Of a stretch of DNA of 8,640 bases, positions 1 through 6,308 are shown one piece after another. Numbering within the stretch: the first letter of the stretch is position 1; the number at the start of each line of letters is the position of its first letter. Position numbers and translations under genes: made by a program. The stretch covers positions 1-8,640 of the forward strand of contig WJOQ01000274.1 in the NCBI GenBank assembly GCA_009618505.1, written 5' to 3'. The notes under the pieces are model-generated. The model did not search any database. It had not been told where the DNA came from and worked only from the letters and a program-made list of their open reading frames with translations. The DNA is from Clostridia bacterium (GTDB lineage Bacteria > Aerophobota > Aerophobia > Aerophobales > AE-B3A).

Positions 1-1153
1 AAAGGCCCTCGCCATCAGTGTTAACTTTTCCGGCAATGCTTTGAATAGCACCATTTATCACCTGGGAAGAGACGTTCTCCACTTCCCCATGTACAGCTCT
101 CACCTCATCATAGACCTCGGGAATACTTACCCCGCCTAATATGTCATGAAATTGGGTGAATAAAAGCATCTGCCAAGCACGGGTAAGCTTTACTTGAGGA
201 TAGACTCTATTTTTATTAAGGTAATTTGCCATAAGGGAAAACTTCTCTGCGGTGAGAAGAAGGTTCTCCAGTTTTCTGTTAGATTTCTTTATCCAGGAGA
301 GAGCAGAATAACATCCGCTGGCATGATGTTGAAGCTCGTCTTTGACTACAGGAAGACTTAAGTTCTTACTAGAGACCTCCTCAAAGTAGTTATCAGGAGA
401 ACTGAATAGAGTTCTGGGACTATCATTGAGAGACTGTTGGCTAAGGGCCTTTATGCTTTCTATATTTTCTCCTGTCGGTCCACCTCCATGATCTCCTCTG
501 CCATAAAAACACATAATCCTTTCCAGGGATTTGAGCTCATCAGACTTGAATACCTCAGATACCTTTTGAATGTGTTCTTTTAAATCCCCTGTTGGGCCTG
601 CATAAGAGAAGGGAATTCTATAAGCTAGCACTCTTGAACCATCAGGTCCTTCCCACCAGAAAATATCACTGGAAAGCTTCTTTTCATTAGGGTCAGGCCT
701 CATAAAGACATAGTAATCTATTCCCATCTTCTTCAGTATCGGAGGGAGCATTATATTGTGACCAAACGAATCGGGATTAAACCCTACTTTCGCTCTCACA
801 CCAAATTTCTCATAGAAATATCTTTGGCCATAAAGGCCCTGGCGTACTAACGCCTCTCCCCCGGGGATATTGCAATCTGGCTCTACCCACCATCCTCCTA
901 CCAGATGCCATCTCCCCTCCTTTACCTTTTGCCGTATTTTGGCAAAAAGCTCCCCATCCACTTCCTCGAGCCACTTATAAAAGAAAGCTGAAGAAGCGGT
1001 AAAGACAAATTCTGGATACTCCTCCAGGCGTTCAATGACCGATTTAAAGGTAGCCCTAATCGTCTCAGAGCCTTCCTGCCATCCCCACAGCCAAACAGGA
1101 TCAATATGTGCATTCCCAATCATATGAATTGCGTAACTCTTTCTATCTTTCAA
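1..1153 (-). CDS. GH38 alpha-mannosidase, N-terminal part (runs off window edge)
   Basis: This is the first 384 residues of a glycoside hydrolase family 38 alpha-mannosidase, a zinc-dependent retaining enzyme that removes alpha-linked mannose. All four expected zinc/catalytic positions are visible: H16 and D18 in AHIDPVWLW, D128 in FNPDSFGHN (also the family's nucleophile), and H336 in FTQFHDILGG. The GRGDHGGGPTGEN motif is present between them. There is no signal peptide, so a cytoplasmic enzyme acting on imported sugar is likely. The frame is open from the TTG at 1151-1153 to the window edge. That TTG is chosen because AAGGAG (complement of 1160-1165) lies 6 nt upstream, while the internal ATG at 1121-1123 has no such site and would start only five codons before the AHIDPVWLW motif. 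An in-frame TAA lies two codons before the TTG. Family members usually exceed 800 residues, so the beta-sandwich C-terminal half should lie to the left of the window. Confidence 0.95.
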   Translation of the reverse strand, partial: MKDRKSYAIHMIGNAHIDPVWLWGWQEGSETIRATFKSVIERLEEYPEFVFTASSAFFYKWLEEVDGELFAKIRQKVKEGRWHLVGGWWVEPDCNIPGGEALVRQGLYGQRYFYEKFGVRAKVGFNPDSFGHNIMLPPILKKMGIDYYVFMRPDPNEKKLSSDIFWWEGPDGSRVLAYRIPFSYAGPTGDLKEHIQKVSEVFKSDELKSLERIMCFYGRGDHGGGPTGENIESIKALSQQSLNDSPRTLFSSPDNYFEEVSSKNLSLPVVKDELQHHASGCYSALSWIKKSNRKLENLLLTAEKFSLMANYLNKNRVYPQVKLTRAWQMLLFTQFHDILGGVSIPEVYDEVRAVHGEVENVSSQVINGAIQSIAGKVNTDGEGL

Positions 1154-1159
1154 CCTTTA

Positions 1160-1165
1160 CTCCTT
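1160..1165 (-). promoter_or_regulatory. Shine-Dalgarno site that fixes the TTG start of the mannosidase
   Basis: The minus strand reads AAGGAG here, 6 nt before TTG at 1153. No ATG or GTG in the same frame lies between the upstream in-frame stop and this TTG, so the site supports a rare TTG start that many gene callers would miss. Confidence 0.75.
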
Positions 1166-1191
1166 ATTGAAAATTTACCTCTTCGCATCGA

Positions 1192-1380
1192 TTATACACG
1201 AAGAGCTACAGGATATTTACCATACTCCAATATTGCATCATACAAAGCTATAATATTTTCGATGCTTGTATCGGGTTGGATGGAATGGCAAGGAGAGATA
1301 ATGAATCCTCCGCGGGGGGCTAGATAAGTGATACGTTCAATTGCCTCTCTCTTTACATCATCCGGACTTCCATCCTTACC
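1192..1380 (-). pseudogene. C-terminal remnant of a URO-D family (MtaA/CmuA-like) protein
   Basis: About 62 codons are readable on the minus strand up to a TAA at 1192-1194. They contain SPDDVKREAIERI, LAPRGGFIISP and CHSIQPDTSIENIIALYDA. This matches the usual C-terminus of uroporphyrinogen-decarboxylase family proteins (GTPEEV, then GGGxxxxPxHxIQPDTPxENIxAxYEA, then EYGxY). Proteins of this subfamily, often about 350-400 residues, are commonly linked to methyl or one-carbon transfer or to sugar catabolic clusters in anaerobes. The upstream four-fifths is missing: similarity stops where the GC-rich element at 1381-1438 begins, and beyond it is the end of an unrelated PHP gene. No start codon with a ribosome-binding site is evident. 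It lies 38 nt upstream of the mannosidase start. It is read here as the scar of a deletion or rearrangement, not a functional small protein. Confidence 0.75.
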
Positions 1381-1438
1381 ACGCCGTCAAGCGACGTCGC
1401 TTTCGGGAGGTATTTAGGGTGTCAGCCTTTCCCGGCGT
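1381..1438. repeat. GC-rich palindromic element bounded by 6-bp inverted repeats
   Basis: The 60 bases at 1381-1440 are 60% G+C, clearly richer than the flanks. The ends ACGCCG (1381-1386) and CGGCGT (1433-1438) are perfect inverted repeats. Inside is a 14-bp perfect palindrome, AAGCGACGTCGCTT (1389-1402). The minus strand also carries a basic 26-codon reading frame across it (1376-1456, ending SRKRRRLTAW), with only a weak and poorly spaced ribosome-binding site, so it is not called as a gene. The element sits precisely where the URO-D fragment loses similarity. It may be a mobile-element end, a small interspersed repeat or a structured RNA. Which of these it is cannot be told from one copy. 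Confidence 0.5.
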
Positions 1439-1462
1439 AGCCATAATGTTATTCATCCTTAA

Positions 1463-2218
1463 CTAATGTTCTCCTAAAATTGACTCGAGTCTACCGACGT
1501 ATTGTCTTGGATCGATTTCAGATAGCCGGTGTGCATCAGTTCCAAAATGAAAAGAGACACCTACTTCCCTACCAATATTCCAATAGCGCCTGGCAAATTG
1601 GGGATCTTCCAGAATAACCTTTGCATTGAGTTCCCATGCAACATCATTGTTTTTGCCCAATTCAAGTATATTAGCCAATTCTTTATCCGATATAGCTCTC
1701 GTAACAGATGTGGGGGCGTAAAGATTGCCCTTTAAATATGATGTTACGATAAACGGATGTGCAATACAATCCGCTCGTTGAGATTTCAGAAGACAAGTAA
1801 GTATCGCCAGGGAATGTTCTGCGTATGCCCTTGGAGACGTTGTTGCCGGATGTTCCCAAAAACTCAAATGATAATGATTGCAAGCATAAAGTCTGTAATT
1901 GATCATTCGATTGGTCTCAATTGAATCGGAATATTTCCCAATTCCGAATGCCGATAATTCAGCTCCAACAAATACCTTTAACTTGGTTTGACATACCTCA
2001 ATTTCGTTTTTTAATTGAGTAAGGTCGCTCATAATATCGTGCTTACGGCTGCGATGATGATCCACAAAAGCAACACCCTCAAGGTCTGAATCTTTGACGG
2101 AAGCGAGAATACTAGGAACGGTCATGTCCACGTTGGCACAGGTCGAGAAATTAGTATGTACATGCCAGTTAAAACGTACGAGGATGGATAGATCATGCAA
2201 GAGTTGTTTACTTTTCAC
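1463..2218 (-). CDS. PHP-domain metal-dependent phosphoesterase
   Basis: A 251-residue protein with the full set of PHP (polymerase and histidinol phosphatase) metal-site motifs. Numbering from the GTG start: HVH at 19-21, VDHH at 52-55, GAEL at 85-88 (Glu 87), NHYH at 114-117, IAHP at 153-156 and TDAH at 227-230. Members bind two or three metal ions and hydrolyse phosphate esters or phosphodiesters; no particular substrate can be read from the sequence. There is no signal peptide or membrane segment. GTG at 2216-2218 is chosen because AGGAAAAAAGG lies just upstream; a TTG at 2284 would add 22 residues rich in hydrophobic and aromatic residues, with no ribosome-binding site before it. It follows the isomerase/epimerase remnant by 185 nt and could be transcribed with it or from its own promoter. 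Its place between an isomerase and a glycosidase suggests action on a sugar phosphate, which is inference. Confidence 0.85.
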   Translation of the reverse strand: MKSKQLLHDLSILVRFNWHVHTNFSTCANVDMTVPSILASVKDSDLEGVAFVDHHRSRKHDIMSDLTQLKNEIEVCQTKLKVFVGAELSAFGIGKYSDSIETNRMINYRLYACNHYHLSFWEHPATTSPRAYAEHSLAILTCLLKSQRADCIAHPFIVTSYLKGNLYAPTSVTRAISDKELANILELGKNNDVAWELNAKVILEDPQFARRYWNIGREVGVSFHFGTDAHRLSEIDPRQYVGRLESILGEH

Positions 2219-2292
2219 AGAAACTTGCCTTTTTTCCTGAAATTTCCGAAGAGAAAAAACCAACCACAATACATTATGCTCCAACTTATGCG

Positions 2293-2323
2293 GGTCTCAG
2301 AGACCAAAATCCAGTTGTCTGGA
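2293..2323. promoter_or_regulatory. Paired palindromes in the leader of the PHP gene
   Basis: GGTCTC-A-GAGACC (2293-2305) is a perfect 13-bp interrupted palindrome. It is followed directly by TCCAG-ttgt-CTGGA (2310-2323), a 5-bp stem with a 4-nt loop. Both lie about 75-105 nt upstream of the GTG start of the PHP gene, in the 185-nt gap after the isomerase. They could be an operator or a small leader structure. No clear -35/-10 pair was identified, so the regulatory role is inferred only from symmetry and position. Confidence 0.35.
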
Positions 2324-2403
2324 CCTTTGTAGTTATTCTTTGTGGAATCGTTTCGGAAAGCCTAAAATTAACAACGGACGCACATCAAGTATTTTTTATT
2401 ACA

Positions 2404-3169
2404 TCACGAAGATATATTTTCTAATATACTTTTTATTCTCTCACGAGATTCAATTATTCCAGGTGAACATTCAATTATATAAGGCCCTTTAAAACCGGTC
2501 TTCACGGTAGCTTTTAAAACTTCTTCCCAATTTATGGTACCTTTTCCTACATCTTTATGCTGATCATCTATCCCATTGAACATGAAGGAGTCTGTTACCA
2601 AATCTTCTCAGATATTCGAAAGTATTACCTGTTACGTGGGCATGTCCATAATCAATGGTTAATCCTACAAATTTTGAGTCGACTTGATCGAACAAGTAAT
2701 CGAAATCTTCGACGCGATCCCCTAATACATGATCGTAGTGACAAAGAGTGAAATCCTCTACGCAAAGATACAGTCCTTCTTCTTCAAATTTAGGAATAAT
2801 CTGTGTTACTATCGCTGTGAAATTAGCTAATGATTTCTCCCTACTAATTAAATACGTTCCCATATGTATTATTATGTGTTTTGCATTCATGAGCGAGGCT
2901 ACCTTAACAATTTTTCCTATAGATTTTATACCCTGGGTAATGTTCACCTTCCCCCAATCGAATTCATTCATATAAGGTGGATGATAGTCCACAATAATGT
3001 CGGTTTCCAGAGAAAGATCTGCTACTTCAAGATAATCATCTGTAGTCAATCTAGGAGAAAAAAACTCTAAGCGACCAAATCCCCATTCTTTACACTTCTT
3101 AAAGGCATATTTAGGACTATTGTAAAAAAAATGAGCCGAACTAACTCCAAATATTTTACCCTCAGCCAT
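2404..3169 (-). pseudogene. Sugar-phosphate isomerase/epimerase (xylose-isomerase-like TIM barrel), frameshifted
   Basis: Two overlapping minus-strand frames together make one TIM-barrel protein of about 255 residues, close to the usual 260-290. The first (ATG at 3167-3169) carries IIVDYHPPY (H63), IIIHMGTY (H102), LCVED (E138), LTIDYGHAH (D173, H176) and LLHVQ (H196). It then reaches TGA after HVQWDR. The second picks up with NGIDDQHKDVGKGTINW and ends with IIECSPG, which supplies the last metal-ligand glutamate. The switch lies at 2576-2584 and needs one base removed or two added; the family's HVHxN-type motif falls exactly there. Relatives interconvert keto sugars or sugar phosphates, or act in inositol and sugar catabolism. 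The start is supported by AAAGGAGG (3179-3186) 9 nt upstream. It lies 146 nt after malG. A consensus or assembly error is possible, since both halves are otherwise well conserved. Confidence 0.85.
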
Positions 3170-3315
3170 TTTGCCAAACCTCCTTTTATCGGCGAGAAAG
3201 CTTTCCCACTCTTGCCATTAGATTATTCCTTTTTTAGAGAAAATCAAGCTGGATATTTTTGTTTTCCTATTCTTCAACCAAGGTTGTAACCACATCTCCA
3301 TCTCTAATAAGACTC

Positions 3316-4182
3316 TTATCCCTTTATCCCAGTCAAACTTATTCCTTGGATGAAAGTTCTTTGAACTAAAAAGAATAATATGATAATAGGTATTGTCATA
3401 AGTGTCCCTGCAGCCATCAATAAAGCCCATTGAGTTTGATAGGCTGATTGAAAGGTTCTTAGCCCCAAAGATAGTGTGTACTTGCTTTCATCGCTTAGGT
3501 AAATAAGAGGATTAAGAAAAGCATGCCACTGGTTCATAAATTCGAATAGTACTACCGTAACAAGGGCTGGTTTTGTTAATGGTAATATGATTCTAAGAAA
3601 TATCCTCGCGTGGCCTGCTCCATCGATTTTAGCCGAATCAGATAACTCATTCGGAATGGTAAGAAAGAATTGACGTAGCAGAAATATATAGAAAGGTCTT
3701 CCAAAGAATGCAGGAACAATAAGTGGTTTAAAAGTATTCACCCAATTTAAGTTTCTAAACATTATAAATAGCGGAATCATGATAACTGGGAATGGAATCA
3801 TGAGAGTGGCCAAAGCTAAAATAAATAAAATATTTGCTCCTTTCCATTTAATTTTTGTGAGACTATATGCCACAAGTGAACATGAAATAGTTACCCCCAA
3901 AATATTAAAAACACATATAATTAACGTATTCCATAAATACTTTAAGAAAGGAAAGTAGTATATAGCATCAATGTAATTAGACCAACGTATAGGATTAGGG
4001 ATAAGAGAGGGTGGAAAGGTGAATACTTGAGATTCGATTTTTAAGGACGTAGAAACCATCCAAATAAACGGCGTTAAGAAAACGATTCCAAAACCACCAA
4101 GAAACAATACAGTTATCACTACTTTAAAGTGTTCTCGCAATTTTCTGGAAATCTCAATATTATAACGTCGCAGAGGTATCAT
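3316..4182 (-). CDS. Carbohydrate ABC transporter permease, MalG type (CUT1)
   Basis: An inner-membrane permease of 288 residues, the normal length for MalG/UgpE-type subunits. It would pair with the MalF-type permease at 4487-5389 to form the sugar channel. About six hydrophobic segments are visible (roughly residues 21-43, 84-108, 116-142, 152-170, 203-230 and 254-275). The cytoplasmic EAA loop that docks the ATPase is at 180-204 (ELSDSAKIDGAG, then ILPLTKP). FIWMVSTSLK near residue 40 is typical of the N-terminus. The ATG at 4180-4182 has AAAGGA 8 nt upstream (4191-4196). Oddly, that site and the first eight codons overlap, in another frame, the end of an IS91-type transposase remnant. A hairpin with a T-tract also lies between this gene and malF, so co-transcription with malF is doubtful. 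Substrate is not readable; the GH38 neighbour suggests mannosides. Confidence 0.93.
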   Translation of the reverse strand: MIPLRRYNIEISRKLREHFKVVITVLFLGGFGIVFLTPFIWMVSTSLKIESQVFTFPPSLIPNPIRWSNYIDAIYYFPFLKYLWNTLIICVFNILGVTISCSLVAYSLTKIKWKGANILFILALATLMIPFPVIMIPLFIMFRNLNWVNTFKPLIVPAFFGRPFYIFLLRQFFLTIPNELSDSAKIDGAGHARIFLRIILPLTKPALVTVVLFEFMNQWHAFLNPLIYLSDESKYTLSLGLRTFQSAYQTQWALLMAAGTLMTIPIIILFFLVQRTFIQGISLTGIKG

Positions 4183-4351
4183 TTAATAAATCCTTTAACT
4201 TTTCTCTTATCCTAGAGGCTCGAGAAGTAGCATGAAGACCATAGTATCTAATCCTCTGAAATTCCTTGGGAAGTATATGCTGCACCATCCTGCTGATAAA
4301 GGTCAAAGCATCTACTTCCCCCTCTATTCTCCTTCCTGTTGTATTGAACAC
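4160..4351 (-). pseudogene. C-terminal fragment of an IS91-type (Y2) transposase
   Basis: The minus strand encodes about 63 codons ending at TAA (4160-4162). They include VDALTFISRMVQHILPKEF and QRIRYYGLHATS. This matches the segment near the end of IS91/IS801-type rolling-circle transposases that usually reads (E/L)FIRRFLxHVLPKGFxRIRxYG. Both ends are lost: a stop lies just before the fragment at 4355-4357, and no Cys-rich C-terminal segment follows IREKLKDLLND. The rest of the transposase, including the two catalytic tyrosines, is absent. It occupies the gap between malF and malG and overlaps the first codons of malG by 23 nt in a different frame. Family assignment rests on this one motif block; the opposite strand frame over it is a shadow. 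Confidence 0.65.
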
Positions 4352-4382
4352 GGATTATACGGAAAAATAGACTACAAAATTA

Positions 4383-4430
4383 AGAGAAAAAAGTTAAGAA
4401 AATCTTTCCCTTCGTGAAACATTTTCTTAA
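4383..4430 (-). terminator. Hairpin with T-tract after the MalF-type permease gene
   Basis: TTAAGAAAAT (4394-4403) and ATTTTCTTAA (4421-4430) form a perfect 10-bp stem. One C/C mismatch separates it from an inner TTTC/GAAA stem (4405-4408 with 4416-4419) and a 7-nt loop. Reading the minus strand, the stem is followed at once by CTTTTTTCTCTTA, as in an intrinsic terminator. It begins about 57 nt after the malF stop codon. The stem is AT-rich, so its strength is uncertain. If active it would cut malF off from malG. Confidence 0.5.
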
Positions 4431-4486
4431 TGGAAAAATTGAATCCTTAAACCATTTTACCTTTTTAATTTAAGCCGAGGGCATTA

Positions 4487-5389
4487 TTATTTCCTTTCTG
4501 ATCCACCATAATAAATCCACTTTAAACTTGTTTTGAATATAGTTACTGTAGCGCCAAAAACAATTATGAAAAGTATCCACGCTAGTCCTGAAGCATAACC
4601 CATTCTGAAATATTTAAATGCATTTCTATATAGATACAATGTGTAAAAAAGCGTAGAATTTCCTGGTCCGCCGTCAGTCATTATAAAGGGTTGGGTAAAC
4701 ATTTGAAAGGCAAAAATTAAACTTATTACAACATTAAAAAGAATTGCTGGACTTATCATTGGAAGTGTTATATATCGAATTTTGGTAATTATACCTGCAC
4801 CATCCAACTCAGCAGCTTCGTATAGCTGGAGAGGGATACCTTGCAGTGCAGCTAAATATATGATAATTGGCTGACCTATTGCTGCCCACGTAGTCATCAA
4901 TATTATTGATGGTTTTGCCCATGTAGGATCTGCAATCCATCCCGGAGGATTACTAATGCCAATTGCATATAACACTCTGTTCACCAATCCATATTGGGGG
5001 TTCAACATCCACATCCATAATATCGCTGCGGCAACTGTCGGTACAAGTCTTGGCAAAAAATATATTGTCCGAAAGACTGAGATACCCCTAACCTTCACAT
5101 TTAACCCTATAGCTAATCCAATACCAACGATAGTTGCGAGTGGTACCTGCAAGGCAACATAGTATAAAGTGTTATACAAGGATACCCAGAATAACTCGTC
5201 ATTAAAAAAATCTGAGTAATTCCTTAATCCTATCCAGCGAGGCGCGCTGAATAGAGGAAAATCAGTAAAACTATAATATAACGCTAAAAATATAGGATAT
5301 ATGAAAAACCAACTGAAGCCAATTATCCAGGGTAATGCGAACCAAAAACCAGTGATATTTTCTTTTATATCTTTTCGGAGTCTCATCAT
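4487..5389 (-). CDS. Carbohydrate ABC transporter permease, MalF type (CUT1)
   Basis: A 300-residue inner-membrane permease, partner of the MalG-type subunit. It has an N-terminal FWFALPWIIGFSWFFIYPI segment and FTDF and WIGLRNY motifs before the transport domain. The EAA loop lies at about 190-213 (YEAAELDGAG, then ITLPMISP). The TDGGPGNST motif, typical of MalF/UgpA-type subunits, is at about 238-246. About six membrane segments are visible. Start choice: ATG at 5387-5389 has GGAAG 6 nt upstream (complement of 5396-5400). A GTG at 5410 would add seven residues but has no ribosome-binding site. In intact CUT1 operons the binding-protein gene normally lies close upstream of this gene; here about 1.8 kb, including decayed mobile DNA, intervenes. 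The gene itself looks intact, with no frameshift or missing motif. Confidence 0.93.
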   Translation of the reverse strand: MMRLRKDIKENITGFWFALPWIIGFSWFFIYPIFLALYYSFTDFPLFSAPRWIGLRNYSDFFNDELFWVSLYNTLYYVALQVPLATIVGIGLAIGLNVKVRGISVFRTIYFLPRLVPTVAAAILWMWMLNPQYGLVNRVLYAIGISNPPGWIADPTWAKPSIILMTTWAAIGQPIIIYLAALQGIPLQLYEAAELDGAGIITKIRYITLPMISPAILFNVVISLIFAFQMFTQPFIMTDGGPGNSTLFYTLYLYRNAFKYFRMGYASGLAWILFIIVFGATVTIFKTSLKWIYYGGSERK

Positions 5390-5454
5390 ACGGTTCTTCC
5401 ATAAAAACACTTAGGTAGTTTCTAAGAAAAAATAGTAAATTCTTTTTTTGAGGT

Positions 5455-5480
5455 AATACAAGAACTTCTCTTCTTGTATT
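5455..5480. repeat. 10-bp perfect inverted repeat in the leader of malF
   Basis: AATACAAGAA (5455-5464) and TTCTTGTATT (5471-5480) form a perfect 10-bp stem around a 6-nt spacer, 66-91 nt upstream of the preferred malF start. No T-tract follows on either strand, so a terminator is unlikely. A repressor operator or an mRNA leader stem is more plausible, by position. Confidence 0.45.
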
Positions 5481-5533
5481 TTCAACCTACTTCAACTCAC
5501 TAAAATCTTAAACAACCCACTTGACGAAGTAAT

Positions 5534-5562
5534 CTTGTAACTATTCAAGCACTCCGTATCAA
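5534..5562 (-). promoter_or_regulatory. Weak candidate promoter for the permease genes
   Basis: On the minus strand TTGATA (5557-5562) and TACAAG (5534-5539) are separated by 17 nt, matching sigma-70 consensus at 5 of 6 and 4 of 6 positions. It lies about 145 nt upstream of malF, with the 5455-5480 inverted repeat downstream of it. In such AT-rich sequence a match of this quality arises by chance easily. Confidence 0.2.
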
Positions 5563-5577
5563 CTTAAATACACAACT

Positions 5578-5614
5578 TAATCCAACCCTGAAAAAATCAT
5601 CATTTTTTGGATTA
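5578..5614. repeat. Bulged inverted repeat before the DruA-like pseudogene
   Basis: TAATCC (5578-5583) plus AAAAAAT (5591-5597) can pair with ATTTTTT (5602-5608) plus GGATTA (5609-5614). This gives 13 paired bases with a 7-nt bulge on the left arm and a CATC loop. It sits 22 nt before the first ATG of the decayed plus-strand gene, so it could be a mobile-element end structure or a terminator. Neither is proven. Confidence 0.35.
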
Positions 5615-5635
5615 GCTGAACTCTCTTTTCTTTTT

Positions 5636-6290
5636 ATGATATCCTTGAGTCATAAAAAAACCATAATTATTCAAGGACGAGGAGTAAGTTCTAGAGATAT
5701 TGGATTTATTAGAGAAATGATCAGGGTTAATCCTTCCTGGGGTCGCAGCTGCCTTTCTAGAGAGCTAGTGCTCCTCTGGAACTGGCGAGCGGCCAATGGC
5801 CAACTTAAGGATATGGCCTGTCGCACTTTTCTTTTGAAGCTGGAAAAGAAAGGCTATCTCAACCTGCCTCATCTTCTTTAGTCTTACCATAAAGTTCGAA
5901 GGAAGCTTCATTGTCCCTATGTTCCCCATCAGACTACCCCGATTACTGGTAAGTTTAACTGCCTTACTCCCTTGCGGATCGAAGTAGTTAAAGAGAAATA
6001 TCTTCTGGTGCTTTTCAAGTGTCTACTCTCTTGTTACCATTATCTTGGCTTTACTGGAACCGTAGGAGAAAACCTGAAGTATCTAGTCTTTGATGAGAAA
6101 GATAATCCCCTGGTCTGTCTTCTCTTTGGCTCAGCAGCGTGGAAGACTCTTGCTCGAGATAACTTTATTGTCGGGGATGCCGAAATCAGAAAAGCAAACC
6201 TTTACCTTCTCACCAATAACATGCAGTTTTTGATTCTGCCCTGGGTTGAGATACCCCATCTAGCCAGTCATATCTTAGGAAAAGTAGCTA
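5636..6290 (+). pseudogene. DruA-like (DUF4338) protein, interrupted by a stop and truncated
   Basis: The plus strand reads as one frame with a single in-frame TAG (5879-5881). The part before it carries RDIGFIREMIRVNPSWGR, LSRELVLLWNW and NGQLKDMACRTFLLKLE. The part after carries CYHYLGFTGTVGENLKYLV, FGSAAWKTLARDNFI and LILPWVEIPHLASHILG. I recognise this as the DUF4338 family, which includes DruA of the Druantia anti-phage system; many standalone copies behave like mobile-element genes. Family members continue about 100 residues further, with a DPERFRGTCYRAANW-type block; that part is missing and similarity stops after HLASHILG near 6285. No ribosome-binding site precedes the ATG at 5636. 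CAG to TAG would be a one-base change. The other Druantia genes are absent, so no defence function is claimed. Confidence 0.7.
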
Positions 6291-6308
6291 TCCTGAGGGT
6301 GAGCCTCA

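Noticed and set aside
922..1119. Minus-strand frame of 65 codons over the mannosidase
   Set aside because: It is out of frame with the GH38 reading frame, which is open across the whole region with all catalytic motifs.
1106..1327. Plus-strand frame of 73 codons
   Set aside because: It is antisense to the mannosidase start and URO-D remnant, with no ribosome-binding site or recognisable motif.
1376..1456. Minus-strand 26-codon basic peptide ending SRKRRRLTAW
   Set aside because: It is a by-product of the GC-rich element; start-site support is weak and no family is recognised.
4232..4417. Plus-strand frame of 61 codons between the permeases
   Set aside because: It is the reverse strand of the IS91-type fragment and the hairpin, and its translation has no recognisable features.
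5879..5881. In-frame TAG as possible recoding (for example pyrrolysine) in the DruA-like gene
   Set aside because: The gene is also truncated at its 3' end and lacks a ribosome-binding site, so a plain nonsense mutation in a pseudogene is simpler.
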